Assembly (NCBI GenBank): GCA_019240835.1
Contig: JAFAXQ010000290.1
Location: forward strand, 1 to 39,631
Direction: 5' to 3'
DNA length: 39,631 nt
Source: Ktedonobacteraceae bacterium
GTDB taxonomy: Bacteria > Chloroflexota > Ktedonobacteria > Ktedonobacterales > Ktedonobacteraceae
A program made the translations under genes and the position numbers. Below, piece after piece: positions 14,988 to 22,858 of this stretch (the stretch's first letter is position 1; each line of letters starts with the position of its first letter). The notes beneath the pieces are model-generated. The model was not told where the DNA came from and ran no database searches. It saw nothing but the letters and a program-made list of their open reading frames with translations.

Positions 14988-16436
14988 GTATGCTCGTGCA
15001 AAAACGGCCTCACATGTAGCAGGCTTGCCTGTATAGAAGCATTTTCCCTGCACGCCGCCCTCCGGCTGATCAAGGGGAATGACGCGCAACGTCGCCTTCG
15101 TCTCTTCTTTAATAGCCAGTTCGGCTGCACGATCCTCGGCCCACTTCACGCGCACGAAGCCACGCTTTTCGGCGATGGTGTGCTTGAATTCTTCGTAACT
15201 ATCGGTGTAGTACGTATTGCTTGCCCGAAACTCAAGTGCGCGTTGAAATAGCGCATGTTGCACCTCTTCCAACAACTCGGGTAGCCGCTCTTGCAGAGCA
15301 TCCACGGCGACTGCTTCCTTCACGCGATTATCGCGGCGCACGAGCATGACGCTGTTGTTGTGCGCGTCGCGTGGCCCGATTTCCATACGTACAGGTACGC
15401 CGCGCATCTCCCATTCATTGAACTTCCATCCAGGCGTGTTCTCGCTCATATCCACCTTCAGGCGTACCTTGCCTCTGAGCATTTTTTCCACACGCTCTAC
15501 TAACGCTCCAACTGCTGACTTCTCTGCGTCTTTGCGCCAAATAGGCACAACTACTGTTTGATACGGTGCTAGACGCGGTGGCAGAATGAGGCCGGAGCTG
15601 TCGCCATGCACCATGATGATGCCCCCGATGATACGCGTGCTCACACCCCAACTCGTCGTGGCGCACAGCTTGCGTTGTCCGTCGGCATCTAAGTACTGAA
15701 TGTCGAAACCCTTAGCGAAGTTGTGTCCCAGGTTGTGACTGGTACCCGCCTGCAGCGCCTTGCCATCGCCCATCAGCGCCTCAATCGAGTAGGTGCGAAG
15801 CGCTCCTGCAAATTTCTCATTCTCGCTCTTGCGACCAACGAGTACGGGTATCGCCGCATCTTCCTCGGCAAAAGCCCGATACACTTCGAGCATCTGTAGC
15901 GTACGCTCTTGGGCCTCTTCGAGTGTACGATGGGCGGTGTGACCCTCTTGCCACAGAAACTCAGAGGTGCGTAGGAAGAGTGTCGTGCGCTTCTCCCAGC
16001 GCATCACGTTATTCCACTGGTTAATGAGTATGGGTAGATCGCGATAGCTCTGTATCCACTTGGCATAGCTATGACCGATGATGGTCTCGCTGGTGGGACG
16101 GATGGCCAGGGGCTCCTCCAGCTCTTCGCCGCCACCACGCGTCACCCATGCCACCTCCGGCGCAAAGCCCTCAACATGCTCTGCCTCCTTCTCAAGAAAA
16201 CTGCGGGGAATGAGCAGGGGGAAGTACGCGTTGACCACACCCGTTTCCTTGAAACGTGCGTCCATGAGCCGCTGCACGTTTTCCCAGATGGTGTAGCCAT
16301 AGGGACGAATAATCATGCAGCCGCGTACTGGAGCATAGTCGGCCAGCTCAGCCTTGCGTACCACCTGATTATACCATTGTGAGAAATTGTCTTCCTGGTC
16401 GGCAATCTCTTCTACATATTTTTCTTCGCTCGTCAT
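14985..16436 (-). CDS. proS: Prolyl-tRNA synthetase (short archaeal/eukaryal-type)
   Basis: A 483-aa class II aminoacyl-tRNA synthetase that charges tRNA-Pro. Motif 2-like MRWEKRTTLFLRTSEFLWQEG, the TSET motif and a C-terminal anticodon-binding domain followed by the ProRS-specific zinc-like tail are present, and the editing insertion of the long bacterial form is absent. The protein ends in VFARAY, and the C-terminal Tyr is typical of this ProRS class. The start at 16436 is preceded by AAGGAGAAGAT. It is expressed from its own promoter through a T-box leader. It converges with the glycosidase gene at a shared hairpin terminator. Confidence 0.95.
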   Translation of the reverse strand: MTSEEKYVEEIADQEDNFSQWYNQVVRKAELADYAPVRGCMIIRPYGYTIWENVQRLMDARFKETGVVNAYFPLLIPRSFLEKEAEHVEGFAPEVAWVTRGGGEELEEPLAIRPTSETIIGHSYAKWIQSYRDLPILINQWNNVMRWEKRTTLFLRTSEFLWQEGHTAHRTLEEAQERTLQMLEVYRAFAEEDAAIPVLVGRKSENEKFAGALRTYSIEALMGDGKALQAGTSHNLGHNFAKGFDIQYLDADGQRKLCATTSWGVSTRIIGGIIMVHGDSSGLILPPRLAPYQTVVVPIWRKDAEKSAVGALVERVEKMLRGKVRLKVDMSENTPGWKFNEWEMRGVPVRMEIGPRDAHNNSVMLVRRDNRVKEAVAVDALQERLPELLEEVQHALFQRALEFRASNTYYTDSYEEFKHTIAEKRGFVRVKWAEDRAAELAIKEETKATLRVIPLDQPEGGVQGKCFYTGKPATCEAVFARAY

Positions 16437-16445
16437 ATCTTCTCC

Positions 16446-16733
16446 TTACTTTCTCAAGAAATGCACATAAAAAACTCGTCCTTCACAAGGACGAGTTTGT
16501 AACCCGTGGTACCACCTCTCTTGAGCTATGCCTGATAGCACAACTCCACTTATAACGGTCTTGTCGCAACCGTCTCTCTCGTTAACGGTGAGATCTCCGG
16601 TCAGTTTCTCACTGACACTCTCAGGGGGGTTCGACGCGGTATCCATCTGCCGACTTGCACTCTCTCGGCTCGCTGCTCGACTACGCCAACGTGTACTGGT
16701 TCTGATCTGCGCATTATTGTTATGCTATTTCTT
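16446..16733 (-). promoter_or_regulatory. T-box riboswitch (tRNA-Pro sensing) upstream of proS
   Basis: On the minus strand the leader contains the T-box core GAGGTGGTACCACGGG (16518-16503). It is followed by a strong terminator hairpin, with 12-bp arms AAACTCGTCCTT/AAGGACGAGTTT at 16472-16498, and a T run. T-box nucleotides and the 5' terminator arm would form the competing antiterminator. Upstream, a Stem-I-like region has CAGTA and GAGAGAGTGCAAG elements, then GAACCCCCC, where CCC is a plausible proline specifier codon. Uncharged tRNA-Pro would favour read-through into proS. The T-box class is certain; the specifier is inferred from position only. Confidence 0.88.
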
Positions 16734-16739
16734 GTACCA

Positions 16740-16768
16740 AGGATACATCATCAAGGGTGGTGTGTCAA
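16740..16768 (-). promoter_or_regulatory. Predicted sigma-70 promoter of the proS T-box unit
   Basis: On the minus strand TTGACA (16768-16763) and TATCCT (16745-16740) are separated by 17 bp, immediately downstream of the FHA gene stop. The predicted start near 16733 begins the T-box leader. Confidence 0.7.
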
Positions 16769-16772
16769 GCGG

Positions 16773-17972
16773 CTACGTTTTGTGCTTGCTGGGTAGGCGT
16801 AGTGGCATGGGACCATTCATCTTGATGATAAGGGCAAGTGGAGCAGCGTGCATTGCCTGAGTGAGTTCATACTTCATATGAATATTACCTATACAGATGA
16901 TATCACCTATGGTGAGCAGATGCGGACTGGACAGTGGCTCATTATTCACCGTGGTACCATTGCGGCTGGAGATATCCTGCACATAGTTTTCGTCGTTCTG
17001 GCGCAAAAACTGGACATGCCGTCGTGAAATTGAGCTATCGTCAATCACAATATCACACTCAACGCCGCGTCCAACGATGGTAACGGGGCGGTCCAGCAAG
17101 AAACTCTGTCCCCTCATCTCTCCATCTTGAATGATGATAACTCCGCATATCTCAGTGTTGGAAGAAGGTGCTAACATCTCCTCGTCTTGCACAGACTTGG
17201 CATCTGGCAAAAGGTTGTCGTCATCGGTAAGTGAATCTAGCGAAGAGCGCCAGACGTGTTTTATAAGAGGATCGTTTTGACCAGAGAGCGTGTCGCCTTT
17301 CGACAGAGAAAGGATGAAAACGAAGCGGTGCGAACCAATCTGTAGCAAGTCATTCGACTCAATTTGTACGCAACCCCGCACGCGACGGCCCTTGACCAGT
17401 ATCCCATTGAGACTGTCGCAATCCGTAACATAGACCTGTCCTTCATCCCAAGCCAACTCAGCGTGGTGGCGTGATGCCATATCGTCATCCAGCCAGATGT
17501 CGTTATCCTCGCCTCGTCCGATAGTGACCACTACACGCTTCAATTCTAGGCGCTGTCCCTGGAAGCGTCCATTGCGATATTCAAGCCAGCCCCACGGCGT
17601 GTCTTCATTGTGGACAAAAGGCGCAATAACACCTGACTGGTATCGTGGCAACTGGGATCTTGCCTTATTGGATTTCTGGCTAGGAATGTGCGCGGCAGTC
17701 ATTGAGAGACGTGGCAGGGTGAAGAGGCAGTACGAGCAAGTAGTGCTTATCGGTATAACCCAGCCGAAGAGCACAATATAGACGAGCATGGTCTCGATCT
17801 CTGCTACTGAGAGTGTAGATTGGTCGTTGCTAAAGCGCAAGTCGTACCATACAATCGCGGGGAGCACGAGCAGCGCACAGATAACGCAGATAACAATAGC
17901 AGAGGCAAGTTGTCGCGTGGTACCACGCCTAGAGAGTGTCGTAAAAAGCGCATTCAGGGCGATCGTCACCAT
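16773..17972 (-). CDS. Membrane protein with two FHA domains
   Basis: A 399-aa protein with N-terminal membrane helices (ASAIVICVICALLVLPAIVWY and MLVYIVLFGWVIPISTTCSYCLF). Two forkhead-associated phosphothreonine-binding domains follow. FHA-1 has VTIGRGEDNDIWLDDDMASRHH near residue 150, and FHA-2 has VTIVGRGVECDIVIDDSSISRRH near residue 290 with NGTTVNN. It would recruit Ser/Thr-phosphorylated partners at the membrane. No good ribosome-binding site precedes ATG 17972. The frame is open upstream for 25 codons to the TAG of the transglutaminase-like gene, where an AGGAGG sits without a usual start codon (see findings). The proS promoter begins right after its stop. Confidence 0.82.
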   Translation of the reverse strand: MVTIALNALFTTLSRRGTTRQLASAIVICVICALLVLPAIVWYDLRFSNDQSTLSVAEIETMLVYIVLFGWVIPISTTCSYCLFTLPRLSMTAAHIPSQKSNKARSQLPRYQSGVIAPFVHNEDTPWGWLEYRNGRFQGQRLELKRVVVTIGRGEDNDIWLDDDMASRHHAELAWDEGQVYVTDCDSLNGILVKGRRVRGCVQIESNDLLQIGSHRFVFILSLSKGDTLSGQNDPLIKHVWRSSLDSLTDDDNLLPDAKSVQDEEMLAPSSNTEICGVIIIQDGEMRGQSFLLDRPVTIVGRGVECDIVIDDSSISRRHVQFLRQNDENYVQDISSRNGTTVNNEPLSSPHLLTIGDIICIGNIHMKYELTQAMHAAPLALIIKMNGPMPLRLPSKHKT

Positions 17973-18047
17973 GCAACACGCTAGCCCACCGTAACAACCG
18001 CCGCTAAACCATGTTGGAAAATCTACTGCGCTCGTCGTAGGTCCCTC

Positions 18048-19145
18048 CTATAACATTGGGGCAACACCGGCATTACGGGCGTCGCTCATCATAACTGTAT
18101 CTAACACTGTATGCTTTTTTAGGTTCTTAATATAGAGGGTATCCGTGTATATGTTTGCCGACTGCGCTGCAACGTTGCTATCTATTTCGACGGGATCCCA
18201 GTATTCGATGTGCTTATTATCCTCGGTAACTGCCACACCAAGAAATGCGTGACCAGGAATAATGACAATCTCAGCATGCAGACCTACCCGTTCTACTGCG
18301 GCTGCAAGCAGAGTCGTTAGCTCAATGCACATCCCACTCCCTACTTGTAATACCTCAAAGGGTAGTTTGATATATTCTGTACTTACATCGCTACTGTCAG
18401 GGCCTTGGTAAGGCACAGGCTCGGGAGAGTACTGAAGACGATAATCTTCTCGCATAGTATCATAGATAGCGTCAACCTGATCAATCACTTGCTGCGGCGT
18501 TGCCTTTGTATAACCGATCATACTAGCAGGAGTGGGTTGCTGCTGTTGCGGCAAGTAGTGTATCGCCGCTCTTGTTACCAGTTCCTGCACGGCTGTATCG
18601 TCTGGTGTGACCCAGGCGGCGATTCTTAGGCGGTTAGAACTCATCCACTGCATTTCCCAGCGGGAATGCAACAAGAGTGGAATATCATTCACGTAATAGC
18701 TATCTTTTCCCGTGTCAGTAACCTGGACATGGAGAAATGTATGCACATCCTGCGTGAGTCCACGTAGCACCTGACCATTGTTCAGCAATGTAGGAAGAAA
18801 GTTGCGTATCTGCGTATTCGTCGTTGCGTCTACAGGATGTGTTTCAGGATCGCTGAAGTTGGTGATAGTAACAGTGATGAGTAGCGTCATAGCAGTGTTA
18901 CTGCTATACTCCACGCTGAACAGGGGAGTATGGGTAGCGAGGTAGGATGGGTAGAAAGCGCTGAAAATTGCTGCAGGCGTACGCACACAAATATGTACTG
19001 GAGCTTTGTCGCTGCAATAGTGCTGCCTTGCCGTATTACTTTGCTGATAATAGGCGTATGCCCGTAGTGCGCTTACAACGTAGAACCCTGAGAGTCCCAG
19101 CAACACCCCTAGTATAAGGATTAGCGCGATGAGTTTTTTGCCCAT
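18048..19145 (-). CDS. Membrane-anchored transglutaminase-like (cysteine protease fold) protein
   Basis: A 365-aa protein with an N-terminal signal anchor (LIALILILGVLLGLSGFYVV) and an extracytoplasmic C-terminal transglutaminase-like domain. The probable catalytic triad is Cys in GSGMCIELTTLLAAAVERVG, His in IIPGHAFLGV and Asp in IEYWDPVEI, in the order and spacing of bacterial transglutaminase-core proteins. Bacterial members act as peptidases, amidases or cross-linking enzymes in the envelope. AGGAAACC supports the ATG at 19145. Its TAG stop is in the same frame as the downstream FHA membrane protein. The 143-bp gap upstream contains ACACAA-N10-TTGTGT. Confidence 0.72.
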   Translation of the reverse strand: MGKKLIALILILGVLLGLSGFYVVSALRAYAYYQQSNTARQHYCSDKAPVHICVRTPAAIFSAFYPSYLATHTPLFSVEYSSNTAMTLLITVTITNFSDPETHPVDATTNTQIRNFLPTLLNNGQVLRGLTQDVHTFLHVQVTDTGKDSYYVNDIPLLLHSRWEMQWMSSNRLRIAAWVTPDDTAVQELVTRAAIHYLPQQQQPTPASMIGYTKATPQQVIDQVDAIYDTMREDYRLQYSPEPVPYQGPDSSDVSTEYIKLPFEVLQVGSGMCIELTTLLAAAVERVGLHAEIVIIPGHAFLGVAVTEDNKHIEYWDPVEIDSNVAAQSANIYTDTLYIKNLKKHTVLDTVMMSDARNAGVAPML

Positions 19146-19224
19146 TGGTTTCCTGCTATGGTGTCTACACTCATGAAAAAAGTTCTTCAGAGCTACTGGT
19201 AGCGAACTGTAAAGGCTACAGTAA

Positions 19225-19246
19225 ACACAATGATATCATGTTGTGT
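19225..19246. promoter_or_regulatory. Inverted repeat ACACAA-N10-TTGTGT upstream of the transglutaminase-like gene
   Basis: Perfect 6-bp arms surround a 10-bp spacer that itself contains GATATC. It lies 80 bp upstream of the gene at 19145 and 43 bp after the glycosyltransferase stop. It could be an operator or a weak terminator. Confidence 0.3.
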
Positions 19247-19288
19247 CATAGCGAGCAAACATATGGGACTTGTGGGTGAATATCTCCC

Positions 19289-20668
19289 TCAGAGGGTGTG
19301 AGACTGCTCAAGCAGCGGCGCAGACTGCTCACTAACCACACGCTCCCATGTCGGGGATTCTAGGTCGATTCCCTGCTTACGTGCAAGAAACTCTAGTTTT
19401 CCCACAAGATTTTCAATGACATGATCCCATAGGAACTGTTGGGAGGTAAGATACCCTGCGTTGCGAATCCGCTCTTGCTCCTCAGGATGTCTGCGCAGGT
19501 GGAGTAAATAGCCCACGATTTCGTCTGGATCGTCTGTCTCGGTCACGATGGCATTCTCGAACGAAATGGCATAATCCTCGCCTGTGCTCCCCGTCACGGC
19601 TATGCCACGTGCTGCCATCACCTCTAAGGCAACAAGGCCAAATGGCTCATGGCCGCTGTTTGCCAGCGTTGCATCGGCAGCGGCGTAGGTTGTGCGCACG
19701 AACTCTTCTGGCAAGAAGAAGCGTAGGTTATAGATGTCAGCGTAGCCAGCATACTCGATTGCATCCATGCACTGCTCTATAGTGGGACGATGTGCTACCA
19801 CATCCTGAACGACGAGTCCTAGGTCACGGGCGCGTTGTAACACCTCGCCCCCGTGCGGTTCTATGCCGCCGCGCACAAGCAGTGTTACGGGATAGCCACT
19901 CTGCTTCAGGTGTGCCACAGCCTCAATGGCCATAAGCCAGCGCTTATCGGGATCGAAGCGCCCAATCTTGAAGAGGAAAAGACGCTGGGGATCGTTACGG
20001 CGTGTGATCGCACGCAAGCGTCGTACGGCTTCATGGTCAACAGCGTTGAGGTGACGCGTAGGAATGCCATTAGGAATGACCAAGGGATTCACGCCCAGAT
20101 TCCACATCCTATGCTTCATATACTTGCTGACCGTGCAGATTGTCGTTACATAATTTAGGCGACCCCAATTAATGCGGTGCAATGACATCAGGCTATTCAG
20201 ATTCCACAGCATGAGCACCTTCTGGCGTAGGCCGAGCCAGTGTAGCAGGTCAGAGGTATTACACATTACCTCGGCTGTGTGCCAATCTTCGCCCATGATG
20301 ACCACTGTCTTGCCCTCGAAGAGGGCTGGTCGCACAATCTCGCCGTAGACATGATAGGGGATGCTCTGGGTGTAATCGTAGAGTTTTTGTTCCTCACCAT
20401 CATACACACCGCTCAGATGATATTTGCTCACCCACTGCGACCAGCGCTTCAGGATCAGGCGGCCTCCCACACGCACTTCTGTTGCAGGTTTATAGGGGTC
20501 GCCAATAAAAATGAGGTGTGTGGTATATCCTTGTGTTGCCAGTGCTTCGCTCAACTCGGAGACACGGGTTCCTAGACCTCCGGCAGTAGAGTAGATATCA
20601 GGCCCTTCAAAACAAAGCAGAACAAATAGGGTATTCTCTGGCGTTATTGCTCCATCAAGCTGTATCAT
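19289..20668 (-). CDS. Glycosyltransferase, GT4/GT5 (glycogen-synthase-like, GT-B fold)
   Basis: A 459-aa GT-B glycosyltransferase. The N-terminal YSTAGGLGTRVSELSEALATQG matches the nucleotide-sugar loop of glycogen/starch synthases. The second domain has FKIGRFDPDKRWLMAIEA and the retaining-GT E-x7-E element NSGHEPFGLVALEVMA. No membrane segment is seen. The acceptor is not evident; glycogen, trehalose-related glucans or a surface glycan are possible. The track ORF starts at 20833, but ATG 20668 (MIQLDGA) has AAGGA 8 nt upstream and begins at the conserved domain. The longer N-terminus has no family resemblance and would run through a hairpin repeat, so I chose 20668. Confidence 0.82.
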   Translation of the reverse strand: MIQLDGAITPENTLFVLLCFEGPDIYSTAGGLGTRVSELSEALATQGYTTHLIFIGDPYKPATEVRVGGRLILKRWSQWVSKYHLSGVYDGEEQKLYDYTQSIPYHVYGEIVRPALFEGKTVVIMGEDWHTAEVMCNTSDLLHWLGLRQKVLMLWNLNSLMSLHRINWGRLNYVTTICTVSKYMKHRMWNLGVNPLVIPNGIPTRHLNAVDHEAVRRLRAITRRNDPQRLFLFKIGRFDPDKRWLMAIEAVAHLKQSGYPVTLLVRGGIEPHGGEVLQRARDLGLVVQDVVAHRPTIEQCMDAIEYAGYADIYNLRFFLPEEFVRTTYAAADATLANSGHEPFGLVALEVMAARGIAVTGSTGEDYAISFENAIVTETDDPDEIVGYLLHLRRHPEEQERIRNAGYLTSQQFLWDHVIENLVGKLEFLARKQGIDLESPTWERVVSEQSAPLLEQSHTL

Positions 20669-20755
20669 CAATATTATCCTTGTCGTAGTAGGGATATTGG
20701 GGCTTGTGGCCCCACAACAGGTACTGCTCCCATAGCGGGACGCGAGAAGGCAAGC

Positions 20756-20773
20756 GGCGACTTGTACGTCGCC
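20756..20773. repeat. Small palindromic element GGCGAC-N6-GTCGCC
   Basis: Perfect 6-bp arms with a 6-nt loop (TTGTAC) lie in the divergent region between the glycosyltransferase and mdh. The core matches the elements at 1944 and 8621. Confidence 0.5.
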
Positions 20774-20869
20774 CTCAAGAACAACTCTATTGCTAGTATA
20801 GCATAAAATGCCTGTGAGACTTACAATAGTCATAAGTCACCCTCATGCTTTTTTTGAAAGGATGTGTCA

Positions 20870-21796
20870 GTGCGCAGTAAGATAACTGTAGTGGGAGCTG
20901 GCTTTGTTGGCAGCACCCTCACTCAACGTTTGGCAGAACGCGACTACGCCGATATTGTCATGTATGATATTGTCCCTAACATGCCACAGGGCAAGGCACT
21001 TGATATGCTCCAGGCCGGTCCTGTGCTCGGCTATGACTCACTGGTAATCGGCACCAATGACTACGCCGAAACTGCTAACTCAGTTGTCGTCGTTATCACC
21101 TCCGGTTTCCCCCGTAAACCCGGCATGTCCCGTGATGACCTACTGAAAAAGAATCAGGAAATTGTTACACAGGTAACACAACAGGTCGTTAAGTACTCGC
21201 CCAATTGCATTATTATTATGGTGACCAACCCACTAGACGCAATGGCTCAGTTGGCTTTCCATGTCAGTGGCTTTCCGCGTGAACGCGTGATAGGCATGGC
21301 TGGTGTGCTAGACACGGCACGCTTGCGCTCCTTCCTTGCCCAAGAGTTGCATGTATCTGTGCATGACATTCAGACCTGCGTGCTGGGTGGGCATGGCGAT
21401 ACGATGATTCCTCTGTCGCGCATGTGTACCGTTGCAGGTGTGCCAATCGCACAACTCTTGCCCGCCGAGCGCATTGAGCAAATTGTACAGCGCACACGTG
21501 ATGGTGGAGCAGAGATCGTAAGACTGCTGGGCACGGGCAGCGCCTACTATGCACCTTCGGCCTCTGTTTTGCACATGGTTGATGCCATTTTGCTCGACAA
21601 GAAGATGATGATTCCTTGTGCTGTCTACCTGCAGGGTGAGTATAACATCAAGAATCTCTTCGTCGGCGTCCCTGTTCTATTGGGAGCTAAGGGATTGGAG
21701 CGAATTATCGAACTTGAGTTGAGCGAAGATGAGCATGTATTGCTGCAGAAATCTGCCGATACGGTAAGAGAACTGGTCAATGTCATGGGCATCTAA
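20870..21796 (+). CDS. mdh: Malate dehydrogenase, LDH-like type
   Basis: A 308-aa NAD-dependent malate dehydrogenase of the TCA cycle (malate to oxaloacetate). The Rossmann motif GAGFVGS is at the N-terminus, and the substrate loop [12 protein letters not shown] carries the two Arg residues and the MDH-type residue set. TNPLDAM and the catalytic-His segment [11 protein letters not shown] follow. Length and sequence match Chloroflexus-type MDH. The track start is GTG 20864. GTG 20870 ([11 protein letters not shown]) is better placed, 7-8 nt from AAAGGA, and gives the usual N-terminus. It converges with rsmI across a 20-bp perfect hairpin that contains both stop codons. Confidence 0.94.
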   Translation: MRSKITVVGAGFVGSTLTQRLAERDYADIVMYDIVPNMPQGKALDMLQAGPVLGYDSLVIGTNDYAETANSVVVVITSGFPRKPGMSRDDLLKKNQEIVTQVTQQVVKYSPNCIIIMVTNPLDAMAQLAFHVSGFPRERVIGMAGVLDTARLRSFLAQELHVSVHDIQTCVLGGHGDTMIPLSRMCTVAGVPIAQLLPAERIEQIVQRTRDGGAEIVRLLGTGSAYYAPSASVLHMVDAILLDKKMMIPCAVYLQGEYNIKNLFVGVPVLLGAKGLERIIELELSEDEHVLLQKSADTVRELVNVMGI

Positions 21797-21840
21797 AGCA
21801 AAGCACGTTTCTGACTCTGCCAGAAACGTGCTTTGCTTTA
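21794..21840. terminator. Perfect 20-bp hairpin with both stop codons (mdh/rsmI bidirectional terminator)
   Basis: The arms TAAAGCAAAGCACGTTTCTG (21794-21813) and its exact reverse complement (21821-21840) enclose a 7-nt loop. The first three bases are the mdh TAA, and the last three are the rsmI TAA on the other strand. Confidence 0.92.
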
Positions 21841-22512
21841 CTTATGCTCTGCTCCTGCAATTACAACAATATACTCCCCTTTGAGCTTGCTGTGGCCTGC
21901 AGCCGATTGTAGTAGTGTCGAGAGTGTGCCACGTTCTATCTTCTCAAACATTTTTGTGAGGTCATTAGCTAAAGCTGCCTGTCTATCACCAAAGACTGCC
22001 AGGGCATCACGCAAGAAATCGTCGAGTCGGTAGGGGCTTTCGTAGAAGATAAGCGTATGAGGTGCATCTTTGTCGATTTCCAGAAACTTACGCCTTCCTA
22101 TAGTCTTGCGTGGTGGAAAGCCGCGAAAGGTGAAGCTATGCAGTGGCAGACCCGATAACACAAGTGCCATCACGAATGCCGTCGGGCCGGGAAGCATAGT
22201 AACTTCGATACCAGCTTTGATAGCTCGGCGCACCAGGGTGAAGCCAGGGTCGGAGATACCAGGGGTGCCCGCGTTCGTAACGAGCGCTACAGACTGGCCC
22301 TGTTTTAACAGCTCCTCGATGTGTTCACCAGCACGTTGCTCGTTGTGCTCGTGAAAAGCGATTTGTGGTTTTTGGATAGCGAAGTGTTTGAGCAACAGGC
22401 CGGTCTTACGAGTATCTTCACTAGCAATAATATCGACTGTACGTAGTGTTTCGAGGGCGCGTAGTGTAATATCGCCAAGGTTGCCAATAGGAGTTGCCAC
22501 CAGGATGAGCAT
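21838..22512 (-). CDS. rsmI: 16S rRNA (cytidine1402-2'-O)-methyltransferase
   Basis: A 224-aa tetrapyrrole-methylase-fold enzyme that 2'-O-methylates C1402 in the 16S rRNA decoding centre. It has the signature [11 protein letters not shown], the SEDTRKT block, [13 protein letters not shown] and [17 protein letters not shown]. It lacks the optional C-terminal helical domain, which is common. The track start at 22539 adds nine residues; ATG 22512 gives the standard [11 protein letters not shown] and has GAGGAGT about 8 nt upstream. It converges with mdh. Confidence 0.94.
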   Translation of the reverse strand: MLILVATPIGNLGDITLRALETLRTVDIIASEDTRKTGLLLKHFAIQKPQIAFHEHNEQRAGEHIEELLKQGQSVALVTNAGTPGISDPGFTLVRRAIKAGIEVTMLPGPTAFVMALVLSGLPLHSFTFRGFPPRKTIGRRKFLEIDKDAPHTLIFYESPYRLDDFLRDALAVFGDRQAALANDLTKMFEKIERGTLSTLLQSAAGHSKLKGEYIVVIAGAEHK

Positions 22513-22632
22513 TATTGATACTCCTCTATTAAAATCCAATGGTGCCTGATTGTAAAAAATTTTCTTCCTAGTACGGAATCGATTCCTTCAGGTTCAATAT
22601 AATAAACGAGTGCTACACAGATAGAACATTTA

Positions 22633-22661
22633 TTGACAGGAAACTTGTAGTGTGTTACTAT
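22633..22661 (+). promoter_or_regulatory. Strong predicted sigma-70 promoter in the rsmI / XRE-TPR intergenic region
   Basis: TTGACA and TACTAT are separated by exactly 17 bp in an AT-rich 346-bp intergenic region. This would give a leader of about 190 nt before the gene at 22859. A second TTGACAGG occurs at 22731 with no equally good -10. Nothing else was recognised in this stretch. Confidence 0.65.
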
Positions 22662-22858
22662 CTAAGAAACAAGTTTTCTCTAGCTTATCGTCTTCATAAT
22701 TTCTGCACACTTTAGACTTCCCTCTACAATTTGACAGGCAAGAGTTCAAATGGGCGATATGCAGAAAAAGACGATGAGAGAATTCCATATTCATTGTAAG
22801 CATCCAAGCTATCGTAGTTCTATTTTAAAGTAAGTGTACCAGAAAGGAAGGAAGTCCC

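Noticed and set aside
16620-16640. GGTTCGA-like stretch suggesting a tRNA T-loop
   Set aside because: It is part of the T-box Stem I region; no acceptor stem or anticodon arm surrounds it.
16446-16646. 66-aa minus-strand ORF upstream of proS
   Set aside because: It lies inside the T-box leader, whose RNA elements explain the sequence.
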